Part shown: piece after piece, positions 39,572 through 49,505 of the stretch
Layout: each line of letters starts with the position of its first letter
Position numbering within the stretch: position 1 is the first letter of the stretch
Source of the DNA: Elusimicrobiaceae bacterium
GTDB lineage: Bacteria; Elusimicrobiota; Elusimicrobia; Elusimicrobiales; Elusimicrobiaceae
Direction of reading: 5' to 3'
Assembly (NCBI GenBank): GCA_017520185.1
Contig: JAFXGO010000019.1
Span: 1-64,000, forward strand
Length of the DNA stretch: 64,000 nucleotides
Program-made: the position numbers and the translations under genes
Notes under the pieces: generated by a model
Told to the model about the DNA's origin: nothing
Seen by the model: only the letters and a program-made list of their open reading frames with translations
Databases searched by the model: none

Positions 39572-40456
39572 ATGGACGCATTGCTGGAAGATTTTAAAAA
39601 TCATTTAACTTTTGAACGTCAACTCAGCCCCAATACTCTTGCGGCATACGTGGCTGATGTGGCACATTATTTTGAATATTGCACCGCCAACGAACTCTCT
39701 CCCGAAAAAGTACCCCCTCAGTTTTTGGACAGTTATACCTATCAATTAAAGCAAAATGAAAAACTATCCATTAACAGTGTTTTTCGCAAACAAGAAGCGG
39801 TGAAGTGTTTTTATAAGTTCTTACTGATAGAAGGGAAAATACAGGAAGATCCAACCCGTTTTTTAAAATCCCCCAAATTGCCTCAATCCTTGCCGGAGCA
39901 ACTTTCGCGTCAAGAAATGGAACGGTTGCTCTCTTATCCGGCAGAAAAATTTGATGAAATCCGCACCTTAACTATTGTAGAACTTTTGTACGCAGCCGGC
40001 CTTCGCGTGAGCGAACTGATTAACCTGAACTTAGAAAATGTAAATACGCAAGAAGGCTGGGTGTTGGCTTTTGGTAAAGGAGGCAAGCAACGCTTTGTAC
40101 CGTTGCACCCTGCATGTTGCCAACGGCTTAAGTATTATTTATCAGTCCGAGAGGCTCATTTTGCCAGCAAAATAGTGGGGTCTGAACTTTTTTTAAACAA
40201 TAGAGGCACTAAAATCAGTCGCGTCAGCGTATGGAAAGATTTGGCTGCTTTGGGCCGCAAGGCCGGTATTTCTCAACCATTACACCCACACCTTTTCCGT
40301 CACACTTTTGCCAGTCATCTTTTACAAGGCGGTGCAGATTTGCGCAGTTTACAGGAAATGCTGGGGCATGCCAATTTAACCACCACCCAAATTTATACCC
40401 ATTTGGACGTGGGCGATTTAAAAGACAAACACAAAAAATATCATCCGCGCGGATAA
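39572..40456 (+). CDS. xerD: Tyrosine recombinase XerC/XerD
   Basis: 294 residues. The N-terminal SAM-like domain begins [26 protein letters not shown]. The catalytic domain has [14 protein letters not shown] (Arg I), [11 protein letters not shown] (Lys), [40 protein letters not shown] (His-x-x-Arg, His, nucleophile Tyr). It resolves chromosome dimers at dif with its partner. Whether this is XerC, XerD or the sole XerH-type enzyme cannot be decided. A weak AGG lies upstream of the ATG. Confidence 0.92.
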   Translation: MDALLEDFKNHLTFERQLSPNTLAAYVADVAHYFEYCTANELSPEKVPPQFLDSYTYQLKQNEKLSINSVFRKQEAVKCFYKFLLIEGKIQEDPTRFLKSPKLPQSLPEQLSRQEMERLLSYPAEKFDEIRTLTIVELLYAAGLRVSELINLNLENVNTQEGWVLAFGKGGKQRFVPLHPACCQRLKYYLSVREAHFASKIVGSELFLNNRGTKISRVSVWKDLAALGRKAGISQPLHPHLFRHTFASHLLQGGADLRSLQEMLGHANLTTTQIYTHLDVGDLKDKHKKYHPRG

Positions 40457-40486
40457 GATTTTTCTTCGCAATTTTATAGGATTTGG

Positions 40487-40492
40487 TAGAAT
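40487..40492 (+). promoter_or_regulatory. -10 box of the leaderless leuS operon transcript
   Basis: TGGTAGAAT: TAGAAT ends 7 nt before the leuS ATG at 40500, with no Shine-Dalgarno sequence. Confidence 0.6.
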
Positions 40493-40499
40493 AAAGATT

Positions 40500-43013
40500 A
40501 TGACTATTGAAAACTTCCAAGAAATTGATAAAAAACAACAAGCACGCTGGGAAAAGGAAAACCTTTTCTCTACCCCCAGACTGCCGAAAGGTAAAAAATT
40601 CTATTGTCTGGATATGTTCCCGTATCCGTCAGGTGTGGGCTTACACGTAGGACACCCCGAAGGCTACACCGCCTCTGACATTTTAACACGTTATAAATTG
40701 ATGAACGGATTTGATGTACTGCACCCGATGGGTTGGGATGCTTTTGGCTTGCCGGCAGAAAATTATGCCATTGCCACCGGTATCCATCCGGCAGAAACTA
40801 CCCAAAAAAATGTAGACAATTTCCGCCGTCAAATTAAATCTCTGGGTTTAGCTTATGATTGGAAGCGCGAAACCAACACTACCGATCCCGAATATTACAA
40901 ATGGACACAATGGATTTTCTTACAATTATTCAAAAAAGGCCTTGCTTACGAGTCCACTGTACCTATAAATTGGTGTCCCTCTTGCAAAACGGGCTTAGCT
41001 AATGAAGAAGTATTTAACGGTAAATGTGAACGTTGCGGAAGTCAAATCGAACGTAAAAACTTACGCCAGTGGATTTTAAAAATTACCGCCTATGCCGAAA
41101 GACTCTTGGAAGATTTAGAAGGTTTAGATTGGCCGGAAAGCACATTGGCCATGCAGAAAAACTGGATTGGCAAAAGCAAAGGGGCGGAAGTTGTTTTCCA
41201 AATTGACGGCACTAAAGATAAATTGACCGTTTTTACCACCCGTCCAGACACTTTGTTCGGCGCTACCTATATGGTAGTTTCTCCCGAACATCCGATTTTG
41301 ACTCGCATCGTTTCCGACGAACAAAAAGAGGCCGTAGCCGCCTATCAGGCTGCTGCTGCTAATAAAAGTGACTTGGAACGTGTCGACCTCAATAAAGACA
41401 AAACCGGTGTATTTACCGGTGCTTATGCCATTAATCCGGTCAACGGAAACAAAATCCCTGTTTGGACGTCTGATTATGTGCTTATGGGTTATGGCACAGG
41501 GGCCATTATGGCCGTACCTGCTCATGATGAGCGAGACTATGCCTTTGCCAAAAAATTCGGCTTAGATATTATTGAAGTCATTCAGTCTGAAAAAGGAGTG
41601 AAAGAAGAAGCCTTCACCGGAGACGGAGAATTGATTAACTCCGGCTTTTTAAATGGTTTGCGCGTACGCGAAAGCAAAGCCAAAATGATTGAATGGTTAA
41701 AGGAAAAAGGGGTTGGACAAGGAAAGACTACTTATAAACTCAGAGATTGGGTGTTTGCCCGCCAACGTTATTGGGGTGAACCGATTCCTTTGGTCCACTG
41801 TGAAAAATGCGGAGTAGTGGCTTTGCCCGAGAGAGAGCTGCCCTTGCGCTTGCCCGAGATGAAAAATTTTGAGCCTTCCGGCACCGGAGAATCTCCGTTA
41901 GCCAATGCCACAGAATGGCTACACACCACTTGTCCACAATGCGCAGGCCCTGCCTTGCGTGAGACCAACACCATGCCCCAATGGGCCGGCTCTTGCTGGT
42001 ATTATTTGCGCTATATGGACCCTCATAATGACCAAGCCTTAGTAGATCCTGAAATTGAAAAAGCCTACGGACCGGTGGATTGCTATATCGGCGGTGCCGA
42101 ACATGCCGTATTGCATCTGTTATATGCTCGTTTCTGGCACAAGGTACTCTACGATTTGGGTGTAGTACATACCAAAGAACCTTTCCAGAAATTACGCCAT
42201 CAGGGCATGATTTTGGCCTTTTCTTACCGCGACAAAATGGGGAATTATCACGGCTATGAGGAAATTGATTTCAAAGATGGAAAAGCCTTCTTAAAAACCT
42301 CTGGGGAGGAACTATCCCCCATGGTGGAAAAGATGTCCAAATCCAAAAAGAATGTTATCAATCCTGATGATATTCTTTCTCAATACGGGGCCGATGCTTT
42401 CCGTATGTATGAAATGTTTATGGGCCCCTTTGAAGCCAGCAAACCTTGGGACATGAAAGGGATTGAAGGCATTGCCCGTTTCTTACGCCGTATTGTGGCT
42501 TGGAACGACTCTGTCAAATTAACTACTGCCAGCAACCCTAAAGAAATTGAAATTTTGAAAAATAAGACCGTCGCCAAGATAACAGAAGATATTGAAAATT
42601 TCCATTTCAATACGGCTATTTCTGCTTTGATGGTGTTGTTTAATGAAATCAGCAAATTGCAATCTGTCAGTCAAGATACGTTTGAAACGTTCTTAAAACT
42701 ACTGCATCCGTTTGCTCCACACATCACCGAAGAAATTTGGCAAACCAGCGGACATGCAGACTTCTTGGTCAAGCAAACTTGGCCGAAAGCCGATGCGGAT
42801 ATCATTGCTCAAGAAATGGTAGAAGTGGGTGTGCAGGTAAACGGAAAAGTAAGAGATCGCATTAAAGTCGTGGCCACTGCTTCTAAAGAAGAAATGGAAA
42901 AAGCCGCCCTGTCCTCCGAAAAAGTACAAAAATACTTGGAAGGTTGTGAAATCAAAAAAATCATCGTGGTACCGGCGCGTATTATCAGCATTATTGCAGC
43001 GCCCAAAAAATAG
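40500..43013 (+). CDS. leuS: Leucyl-tRNA synthetase
   Basis: 837 residues, bacterial type. The HIGH-equivalent is [24 protein letters not shown] zinc-type insert ([22 protein letters not shown]) and the CP1 editing domain ([39 protein letters not shown]) follow. The KMSKS motif is [18 protein letters not shown], followed by a helical anticodon domain. It charges tRNA-Leu and clears mischarged residues. It is the first gene of leuS-lptE-holA, the gene order also seen in enterobacteria. Its predicted mRNA is leaderless. Confidence 0.97.
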   Translation: MTIENFQEIDKKQQARWEKENLFSTPRLPKGKKFYCLDMFPYPSGVGLHVGHPEGYTASDILTRYKLMNGFDVLHPMGWDAFGLPAENYAIATGIHPAETTQKNVDNFRRQIKSLGLAYDWKRETNTTDPEYYKWTQWIFLQLFKKGLAYESTVPINWCPSCKTGLANEEVFNGKCERCGSQIERKNLRQWILKITAYAERLLEDLEGLDWPESTLAMQKNWIGKSKGAEVVFQIDGTKDKLTVFTTRPDTLFGATYMVVSPEHPILTRIVSDEQKEAVAAYQAAAANKSDLERVDLNKDKTGVFTGAYAINPVNGNKIPVWTSDYVLMGYGTGAIMAVPAHDERDYAFAKKFGLDIIEVIQSEKGVKEEAFTGDGELINSGFLNGLRVRESKAKMIEWLKEKGVGQGKTTYKLRDWVFARQRYWGEPIPLVHCEKCGVVALPERELPLRLPEMKNFEPSGTGESPLANATEWLHTTCPQCAGPALRETNTMPQWAGSCWYYLRYMDPHNDQALVDPEIEKAYGPVDCYIGGAEHAVLHLLYARFWHKVLYDLGVVHTKEPFQKLRHQGMILAFSYRDKMGNYHGYEEIDFKDGKAFLKTSGEELSPMVEKMSKSKKNVINPDDILSQYGADAFRMYEMFMGPFEASKPWDMKGIEGIARFLRRIVAWNDSVKLTTASNPKEIEILKNKTVAKITEDIENFHFNTAISALMVLFNEISKLQSVSQDTFETFLKLLHPFAPHITEEIWQTSGHADFLVKQTWPKADADIIAQEMVEVGVQVNGKVRDRIKVVATASKEEMEKAALSSEKVQKYLEGCEIKKIIVVPARIISIIAAPKK

Positions 43014-43022
43014 GAGAATTTG

Positions 43023-43604
43023 ATGAAAAAACTAATATTATCTGTTTTATGTGCTTTGTGCGTCGTGGGTTGTGCCAGCGAGGGGGCCTATTATAAACCT
43101 CAAGCCCAAATTATGCCGCAGCATATACGCAAAATCGCTATCCGCCCTATTTTAAATAAAACAGAAATTTTTGCTATGGAAGACAAATTATATATTCGTT
43201 TATATGATGAGTTTTTAAAAAATGGCAGTTATCAAGTAGTCAATGAAAACAATGGTGCCGAAGGGGTTATCGTATCCACCATCACGCGCTATTTAAACGT
43301 ACCTATTCAATACGATAGCCAGCTCATTCCTACCGTCTACAAAATGGACGTATGGCTTGATGTAGTGCTGATGGACAAATCCACCAACACTCCTGTCTGG
43401 AGAGAGCCGGCTTTCTTAGGCACGCAGACTTATTCCGCCTCTACCTTGCCGGGTGGCCTGACCGAACAACAAGCCCGCGAACGTATTTGGGAAAAACTTT
43501 CCAAAGATATTGTCAAACGTACGGTAGACGGTTTTGGTTCTGTTATGAGCGAAAGCAAAAAGAAAGTCATGCAGAACCCACAATACACCACCATCACACA
43601 ATAA
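43023..43604 (+). CDS. lptE: LptE-family LPS-assembly lipoprotein
   Basis: 193 residues with a lipoprotein signal peptide (MKKLILSVLCALCVVGC, lipobox Cys17). IRKIAIRPILNKTEIFAMEDKLYIRLYDEFLKNGSYQVV, followed by beta strands and an amphipathic stretch, matches the LptE/RlpB-like fold. LptE plugs the LptD barrel that inserts LPS at the outer membrane. Family similarity is modest, but the position between leuS and holA is the conserved one. The ATG at 43023 follows TAGGAGAATTTG. The TAA overlaps the holA ATG by 1 nt (TAATG). Confidence 0.8.
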   Translation: MKKLILSVLCALCVVGCASEGAYYKPQAQIMPQHIRKIAIRPILNKTEIFAMEDKLYIRLYDEFLKNGSYQVVNENNGAEGVIVSTITRYLNVPIQYDSQLIPTVYKMDVWLDVVLMDKSTNTPVWREPAFLGTQTYSASTLPGGLTEQQARERIWEKLSKDIVKRTVDGFGSVMSESKKKVMQNPQYTTITQ

Positions 43605-44617
43605 TGTCCAAATCTACGATTTCCAAACTGCAACAATCTTTAGCTAAAGGCATGGTCTCCCCCGTTTATCTACTAACGGGGGAAGATCTTTTCCGCAAGC
43701 AGGAAATCATCAAGAAAATTACGGCCATTGTTCAACCGGACGATTTTAATATTTTCAGTTCTTCTGCCGATAAAGCCGATTTGACCGAAGTTTTGGCTCT
43801 GGCCAATACGGCACCTGTTTTTTCACAACGGCGCCTTGTGATATTGACCGGCATTGAAAAACTGCGCAAAGATCCCAAAGAAGCTATTATCCGCTATTTG
43901 CAAAACCCGCTAGAAACTACTGTTCTTATTTTAACTCATGACGACAGCAAAAAATTCAAAACAGAAAAAGTACTCTCCTCAGTAGCGGCCGATCACGGAG
44001 AATTGGTAAATTTTGATGAATTGAAAAGAGACGATCTGGCTATTTGGGTGAAAGAGCGCCTTAAAGAAAAAGGATTAACGGGCGAATTTGAAGCGGTAGA
44101 AACCTTGTGTGAAGCAGTGGGAGCAGATTTAAATGCTTTATCACAGGAAATAGAAAAATTAGCCCTTTATACGGCTGATCGAGAAAACAAAAACATTTCC
44201 AAAAGCGATGTTTTGGCCGGGGTTGGATTTTCAAAAGAAGAAAATCCGTTTGATTTATCCAACGCCGTTCAGTATATGAACAAGAACAAAGCCATCGACT
44301 TGATAGAAAAACTTTTAGACTCCGGAGAGGACCCTGTGGGTGTCTTAGGCAAAATTTCTTATCCGGTGCTCAAAATGGCACGTATTAAACGCATGGCTAA
44401 TGCCGGCATGGCTCCGGCCGAAATTACACGTGCAGCTGGACTCATGTTTTGGGAAAACTCTCTTGTCAATAATGCACGCAATTTCCCGAGCGAAGACACT
44501 TTTTTAAAAACCTTAGATAAAATTATAGAGGCTGACAAATCCTTTAAAACCTCTACTGCGTCAGATCCCAAAAATACACTCAAATCAATTATAATGACCC
44601 TTTTTCCGGGTCGTTAA
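43604..44617 (+). CDS. holA: DNA polymerase III delta subunit
   Basis: 337 residues. The N-terminus MVSPVYLLTGEDLFRKQEIIKKI is typical, followed by the AAA+-like fold without a functional P-loop (FNIFSSSADKADLTEVLALANTAPVFSQRRLVIL) and a helical C-terminal collar domain (FDLSNAVQYMNKNKAIDLIEKLLDSGEDPVGVLGKI). It is the clamp-loader subunit that opens the beta clamp. I chose the start at 43604 because of the TAATG overlap; a longer in-frame reading would run back through lptE. Confidence 0.93.
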   Translation: MSKSTISKLQQSLAKGMVSPVYLLTGEDLFRKQEIIKKITAIVQPDDFNIFSSSADKADLTEVLALANTAPVFSQRRLVILTGIEKLRKDPKEAIIRYLQNPLETTVLILTHDDSKKFKTEKVLSSVAADHGELVNFDELKRDDLAIWVKERLKEKGLTGEFEAVETLCEAVGADLNALSQEIEKLALYTADRENKNISKSDVLAGVGFSKEENPFDLSNAVQYMNKNKAIDLIEKLLDSGEDPVGVLGKISYPVLKMARIKRMANAGMAPAEITRAAGLMFWENSLVNNARNFPSEDTFLKTLDKIIEADKSFKTSTASDPKNTLKSIIMTLFPGR

Positions 44618-44643
44618 CCATTAATCTCTAAACTATTATCCGA

Positions 44644-44667
44644 ACCTCCTCAAAACAGGAGGTTTTA
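44644..44667 (+). terminator. Intrinsic terminator of leuS-holA
   Basis: ACCTCCT/AGGAGGT 7-bp stem with a 6-nt loop followed by TTTATTA, 27 nt after the holA stop codon. Confidence 0.8.
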
Positions 44668-44689
44668 TTAATCTATAAATAAAACTCAA

Positions 44690-44718
44690 CAAAAAACCCG
44701 CCTTTTCAGGCGGGTTTA
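44690..44718 (-). terminator. Intrinsic terminator of rpsT
   Basis: ACCCGCC/GGCGGGT 7-bp stem (44696-44702 with 44709-44715), followed on the minus strand by TTTTTTG. Confidence 0.85.
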
Positions 44719-44734
44719 AATTATCCGTTTAGAC

Positions 44735-45049
44735 TTATTTGGCTTTTTTAGCAGCAGTCTTTTTGACCGGAGCTTTAACGCCTTTGTTTACGGCTTTGGC
44801 CAAGCGGGATTTTTTGCGGGCCGCAGTTTTCCAATGAATGGTTTTCTTTTTAGCGGCTTTATCAATGCTGGACGCAGCCAATTTCAAGTCTTCCGCTACG
44901 GTGGCGGATTCGGCCTTTACAGCGGCGAGCACTTTCTTGGTGGTGACGCGCACTTTTTTCATCAGGCCTTTGTTCTGAGAATTTCTTTTCTCAGCTTGTC
45001 TTTGCGCTTTTAAAGCGCCGGTATGTCTACCAGTTTTCAATTTTGCCAT
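44735..45049 (-). CDS. rpsT: 30S ribosomal protein bS20
   Basis: 104 residues, very basic. The core RNSQNKGLMKKVRVTTKKVLAAV, SSIDKAAKKKTIHWKTAARKKSRLAKAVNKG matches bS20 helices. The tail is a Lys/Ala-rich extension (APVKKTAAKKAK). bS20 binds 16S rRNA at the bottom of the 30S body. GAGGAATT precedes the start. A good promoter lies upstream on the minus strand. Confidence 0.94.
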   Translation of the reverse strand: MAKLKTGRHTGALKAQRQAEKRNSQNKGLMKKVRVTTKKVLAAVKAESATVAEDLKLAASSIDKAAKKKTIHWKTAARKKSRLAKAVNKGVKAPVKKTAAKKAK

Positions 45050-45230
45050 TTTTAATTAATTCCTCGCGAGAAATCTCTCTTGGTATATATTTTACCCTAT
45101 TTTATAGACGGGGGTCAACCGAAAATCAAACTCCGGGCCGCTTCACACACCAGAAGCCCCGTCAGTTCTTATGTATATTAAACCATTTTTTCCCCCTGTT
45201 TGGCAAATGGTATAAATGCTAGAATATGGC
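45050..45230. promoter_or_regulatory. Divergent promoters of rpsT and uvrC
   Basis: Minus strand: TTGACC-18 nt-TAAAAT within about 45087-45116 drives rpsT. Plus strand: the extended -10 TGCTAGAAT (TAGAAT at 45220-45225) ends 5 nt before the uvrC ATG at 45231 and predicts a leaderless mRNA. Between them lies a GC-rich stretch with a GCTTC/GAAGC hairpin of unknown meaning. Confidence 0.6.
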
Positions 45231-46562
45231 ATGGACCCGAGAATAGAGTTGTTGCCTAAAAAAGCCGGTGTATATATCATGCGCTCTAAAGAGGGCACGG
45301 TTATCTATGTCGGAAAAGCCAAAAACTTGGCTGACCGCGTAAAACAGTACTTTCAAGACAGCAATTTATACTCTCGCGGTTGGAAATTGCCCTGCCTGCT
45401 CCCCATGATTTGGAAAATTGATTATGTGACCACCGCTTCGGAACGCGATGCCTTAGTCTTAGAAGAAAAACTGATCAAAAAGTATCAACCTTTTTTTAAT
45501 TCACTCGGAAAAGACGGCAAACAATACCCTTATTTAAAACTATCCATGAGTGAGGATTTCCCACGCCTAAGTGTTGTACGCAGAAAAACAGTGGGAAAAG
45601 ATTTGTTTTTCGGTCCTTATCCAAAAGCCAGCATCGTACGCAATTTGATGCGCTTTTTATGGAAAAGCAAATATGCCCCGTTGCGTCCTTGTAAGTGGAA
45701 TTTTTCACGCGAAAAAGAACTGCAACCACATAAGATAAATACGTGTCTTTACTTTCACACGGGGCAATGTTCTGCCCCATGCACAGGTAAAATTTCCTAC
45801 GAAGACTACCGGCAGGTGGCTCAACGAATGGCCCTATTTTTAGAAGGAGATTTTAAAGATATTACCCAACAAATCACCTCTTTAATGAAAGCATCTTCCG
45901 ATGAAATGAAATACGAACAAGCCGCCGTCTACCGCAACTTTTTACAAGCCTTAGACCACATGAGAGAGCGTGTAATTGTGGGAGAATATAAAGATGAAAA
46001 AATATCACAAGCCATTGCTAACTCGGACAAATTAAAACGTTTGGCACACATTGTTGGACTAACGCGATTACCGGCGCATATTGAGGCTTTTGACAATTCT
46101 CACTTGTTCGGGAGAGAAGCAGTGGGGTGCATGGTATGTTATGTTAATGGGGAGAAAAATCACGAACATTATCGCAAATTTAAAATTCGCTCCAAATTGC
46201 CCGAAAAAGGCGGAAGTGATTTTACTATGATGCAGGAAAGCATATACCGCCGTTTACGCCAAATCAAAAAAGATCCCGCACAAAAACCGGACTTAATTTT
46301 ATTAGATGGCGGAAAAAGTCAAATTACAGCCGCTTTAAATGCCTGTGAAAAAGCGGGATTATATATTCCGATGATTTCTCTGGCAGAAACGCACGAAGGT
46401 ATTTATGTGCCTGGACAAGAAGAAAGTATCAAACTTCCTCTGGGAGACCCTGCATTAAATATGCTCATGGAAATTCGAGATGAAGTACATCGCTTCGCCG
46501 TCACCTATCACCGCAAACTGCGCGACAAAGCCACCCTTTCCAACAAAGGACATCTTGCTTAA
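45231..46562 (+). CDS. uvrC: UvrC-type excinuclease subunit C, short form
   Basis: 443 residues against about 600 for usual UvrC. Present are GIY-YIG (KKAGVYIMRSKEGTVIYVGKAKNL), the Cys cluster (CLYFHTGQCSAPC), the UVR motif (DEMKYEQAAVYRNFLQALDHM), and the RNase H-like nuclease with EAFDNSH, LILLDGGKSQ and RDEVHRFAVTYHRK (Asp, Asp, His). Missing are the roughly 100-residue segment normally between UVR and the nuclease domain, and the entire C-terminal helix-hairpin-helix pair; the protein stops after KATLSNKGHLA. Both nuclease centres keep their visible key residues, so it is probably active. I chose the ATG at 45231 from the -10 spacing; 45216 is in frame but lies inside the promoter. Confidence 0.88.
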   Translation: MDPRIELLPKKAGVYIMRSKEGTVIYVGKAKNLADRVKQYFQDSNLYSRGWKLPCLLPMIWKIDYVTTASERDALVLEEKLIKKYQPFFNSLGKDGKQYPYLKLSMSEDFPRLSVVRRKTVGKDLFFGPYPKASIVRNLMRFLWKSKYAPLRPCKWNFSREKELQPHKINTCLYFHTGQCSAPCTGKISYEDYRQVAQRMALFLEGDFKDITQQITSLMKASSDEMKYEQAAVYRNFLQALDHMRERVIVGEYKDEKISQAIANSDKLKRLAHIVGLTRLPAHIEAFDNSHLFGREAVGCMVCYVNGEKNHEHYRKFKIRSKLPEKGGSDFTMMQESIYRRLRQIKKDPAQKPDLILLDGGKSQITAALNACEKAGLYIPMISLAETHEGIYVPGQEESIKLPLGDPALNMLMEIRDEVHRFAVTYHRKLRDKATLSNKGHLA

Positions 46563-46568
46563 TTCACA

Positions 46569-46605
46569 AAAAACCGCGTAAAACAGAAAGTTTTACGCGG
46601 TTTAA
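46569..46605. terminator. Bidirectional terminator between uvrC and pilT
   Basis: Perfect 14-bp stem AAACCGCGTAAAAC/GTTTTACGCGGTTT with a 5-nt loop. The T run is longer on the minus (pilT) side. Confidence 0.9.
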
Positions 46606-46621
46606 AGAGTGTTTCGATCTT

Positions 46622-47755
46622 CTATTTAAAAGAAGTTTGTCCCGTTTTTTGGGTCAAGTATCCCTTTAAGCCGGAGGGATCAGCACTATGCAACATAGCC
46701 TCTTGGAAGGAAATTCTCTTTTGAATATACAAATCTCCTAAGGTTTGGTTCATCGTCACCATACCGATACCGGCATTGGTTTGCATGGTACTCATGATTT
46801 GCTCCGCCTTACCATCGCGAATCAAGTTGCGCACAGCAGAGTTGGCAATCAACACTTCCGCCGCCAAAACACGTTTTCCATCTAAAGTGGGTATAAGTTG
46901 TTGAGAGATAACGGCTTCCAACACAAAGGACAACTGCGTGCGAACCTGCGGTTGCTGATTGGGCGGAAAGACGTCAATAATACGGTTAATAGATTGGATA
47001 GCATCATTCGTGTGCAATGTAGCAAACACCAAGTGGCCCGTTTCAGCCAATGTCAAACAGGCTTCAATAGTTTCAATATCGCGCAACTCACCTACCAGAA
47101 TAATATCCGGATCTTCGCGCAAGAAGTGTTTCAAAGCCGCTTGGAAGGAATGTGTATCTGCCCCTACTTCACGTTGGTTGATGATACTGCGTTTATGCGG
47201 ATGCACAAACTCAATAGGATCTTCTACCGTAATAATATGATTGCTTTCTCTTTCGTTGAGATAGTTAATCATACTGGCCAAAGAGGTAGATTTACCGGAT
47301 CCGGTGGCACCGGTCACCAAGACCAAGCCTTTATTAAGTTTCATCAAATTATAAACAACGGCCGGCAAACCAAGTTGTTCAAAGGTTTTAAATTCGTTGG
47401 GAATGGAACGCAAAGCCGCCGCGACACAACCTTTCTGTTTATAAACGTTTACACGCAAACGGCCCAAACTTTTTAAACCGAAAGAAAAGTCACACTCTAG
47501 GGTTTCTTCAAAGGTCTGACGTTGATCATCTGTCATGATAGAGTAAATCAGTTGTTGTGCCGTTTCCGGAGTAAGGGCTTCATATTGGCCCAATTGATAC
47601 AAGCGACCTTGCACACGGAGCACCGGCGGCACACCGACCGTCAAGTGAATATCGGAGGCGTTGTTCTTTTTCATTATTTGGAACAAGTCGTCCATGATAA
47701 TTGTTTTATATTTACCCGTTTCTTCGGTTTGAGTTTGTTGCACGTTTTCTGACAT
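46622..47755 (-). CDS. pilT: Type IV pilus retraction ATPase PilT
   Basis: 377 residues. It has Walker A LVTGATGSGKSTSLASMI, the Asp box ITVEDPIEFVH, Walker B ILVGELRDIETI, the His box ATLHTNDAIQSINRIIDVFP, and the PilT C-terminal segment DGKAEQIMSTMQTNAGIGMVTMNQ. The N-terminal PAS-like domain reads NNASDIHLTVGVPPVLRVQGRL. It powers pilus retraction and twitching from the inner-membrane face. It is the third gene of gltX-GYF protein-pilT on the minus strand, with GAGAGGG before the start. No pilB, pilC or secretin genes are in the window. Confidence 0.95.
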   Translation of the reverse strand: MSENVQQTQTEETGKYKTIIMDDLFQIMKKNNASDIHLTVGVPPVLRVQGRLYQLGQYEALTPETAQQLIYSIMTDDQRQTFEETLECDFSFGLKSLGRLRVNVYKQKGCVAAALRSIPNEFKTFEQLGLPAVVYNLMKLNKGLVLVTGATGSGKSTSLASMINYLNERESNHIITVEDPIEFVHPHKRSIINQREVGADTHSFQAALKHFLREDPDIILVGELRDIETIEACLTLAETGHLVFATLHTNDAIQSINRIIDVFPPNQQPQVRTQLSFVLEAVISQQLIPTLDGKRVLAAEVLIANSAVRNLIRDGKAEQIMSTMQTNAGIGMVTMNQTLGDLYIQKRISFQEAMLHSADPSGLKGYLTQKTGQTSFK

Positions 47756-47766
47756 AAAACCCTCTC

Positions 47767-49503
47767 TTATCTGATCTTACCCACTAAATCAAGTGTAATA
47801 TTATTTAAAGCACCGGTCAATTTTTTCTTAGCCACATTTACCTGAAAGACATATACTATCGGTTCTTTCCGCGTTTTGGCTAAGCGATACTTCACTACAT
47901 ATACATCTTTATGCAAAGGCTCTGCAGACCAAGAGGCTGCATAACCGCTTTGCAGTTCATTTTGATAACGTTGTTGCAAATATTCACTTATCGTCACATT
48001 TTCTTGCGTCAAAAAATATTGTTGCACTATTTCCTTAGCCAACTCCACAGGGTTTTTTGTTTGTTGGTTCTGCATCGCCGCGATGAGCTCTTTAGCAGAA
48101 ACAGGGCTTTGCTTTTCCGGCTTTACCTCTACCTTTTCAATGCCAGGCTGTTGCACCGTTTCTTCTTCCGGTATAAGCAAATTCAAAACAATACCGCTCA
48201 ACACAAACAATCCACCCAACAACACTACCATCTTCCATTTGCTTTGAGGCTTCTGTTTGACCACTCTGTGTTGCAGGCTATCTTCTGCCTGTTCTGCCGT
48301 TGCAGGCTGTTTGGTCGCTTCAGCAGGAACTTCTTTTATCGGCTCCGGAATTTCGCTTCGTTGCGTATCCACCCGCAAGGTCCCCTCTAAAATTGTTTTT
48401 ACGGTATGATCGTTGGGGTCATCTTCTTGTTCCGGCACAATCAATTCTTGCTCAGTGGGCGGCTCTGTTTTTTCGGGGTCTTGCTCAGGGGCAATTTCCA
48501 ACTGATGCGGGGGAAGCGGTTCCTCTAATTTTGAAGGCCCTTGCCCAACCACTTTTAAAGGAGCTGCCTGCTGTAAATCCGGCAAAGAACGCATCAAACG
48601 TTCTTGCGTTTCTTGATCAGATTCTATCAATGTTTTATCGGAAAATAAATTTTCGTCCAATTCTTCCGGTGCCGATTTGGGGGCAAACTCATCAAACGGG
48701 TCTTCCACTTCGGAAGACGGAGAAATGCCGGGTTCTGATTTTTCAAACTGATTTTGAATAGCGCGAGACAAACTCATATCTGAGTTCTCTTTCGGGTCGG
48801 GTATACCTAAAATATTTCCCAAATCCCCACTGCGCATCGTATTAAAATATTCTTCCAACGGATTTACTTTGGAAATTGTACGAGCAACGGGTTCCATTTC
48901 CCAATTTGTTTCTTCTTTAGGCTGTATATCTTCCGGTGCAGGTTCTTCCGCCGGTTGCAAAAGAGGCATTTGAGAAGAAGATTTCAAAGAATCTTCGGCC
49001 TTTTTTGGCTCGGCCGGCTCATCTTGCTTCTTCATTTCTTCCGAAGCCTGCAACAATAATGCAGAAATTTTACGCCCCGTTGAAGACGTGGGAACAGATG
49101 ATGCTTCTTCCACGTGAGGCAAATTTTCTGTTTTTTGAGGCTCCCTTGTTTGAGAATCGGTTGTTTCTTGCGGTAAATGGAAAGAGGCAGCATCTGTTGG
49201 GATCGGCAGTTTCTCCACAACTTCCAGAGAAGACAATTCAGACATAACATTATCCATTGCCCTTAAAAACTGCTCAGACTGAGCCGTAGTGACGGCATCT
49301 TCGTTTTCTTCTTCCGCTTCTTTCACAGATGAGCTGAAGCCAAACTCCTCATAGGCTCCGGCTTCCTTCCAATAAGATTCTTCATCACTGTACTCATCGG
49401 GACAAACCAAACTGTGCGCACCAAACCCTGCGCGCGCCAACAACTCTTGCGCCGAGAAAGGTCCCACCACATCTCCACCCTCAAAGAGACAGTATTTTCT
49501 CAT
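47767..49503 (-). CDS. GYF-domain, single-pass membrane protein of unknown function
   Basis: 578 residues. Residues 1-55 (KYCLFEGGDVVGPFSAQELL...YWKEAGAYEEFG) match the bacterial GYF_2-type domain, a small module that often binds proline-rich peptides. About residues 60-415 are a long acidic region rich in Pro, Glu, Gln and Ser, surely disordered, with repeated PEP/PEQ segments. A single membrane helix (WKMVVLLGGLFVLSGIVLNLLI, about 422-443) follows, then a roughly 130-residue C-terminal domain with beta strands (DVYVVKYRLAKTRKEPIVYVFQVNV). It would be cytoplasmic N-in with an external C-terminal domain. It lies 2 nt after gltX and 11 nt before pilT, so a pilus role is possible (inference). 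Confidence 0.8.
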   Translation of the reverse strand: MRKYCLFEGGDVVGPFSAQELLARAGFGAHSLVCPDEYSDEESYWKEAGAYEEFGFSSSVKEAEEENEDAVTTAQSEQFLRAMDNVMSELSSLEVVEKLPIPTDAASFHLPQETTDSQTREPQKTENLPHVEEASSVPTSSTGRKISALLLQASEEMKKQDEPAEPKKAEDSLKSSSQMPLLQPAEEPAPEDIQPKEETNWEMEPVARTISKVNPLEEYFNTMRSGDLGNILGIPDPKENSDMSLSRAIQNQFEKSEPGISPSSEVEDPFDEFAPKSAPEELDENLFSDKTLIESDQETQERLMRSLPDLQQAAPLKVVGQGPSKLEEPLPPHQLEIAPEQDPEKTEPPTEQELIVPEQEDDPNDHTVKTILEGTLRVDTQRSEIPEPIKEVPAEATKQPATAEQAEDSLQHRVVKQKPQSKWKMVVLLGGLFVLSGIVLNLLIPEEETVQQPGIEKVEVKPEKQSPVSAKELIAAMQNQQTKNPVELAKEIVQQYFLTQENVTISEYLQQRYQNELQSGYAASWSAEPLHKDVYVVKYRLAKTRKEPIVYVFQVNVAKKKLTGALNNITLDLVGKIR

Positions 49504-49505
49504 AT

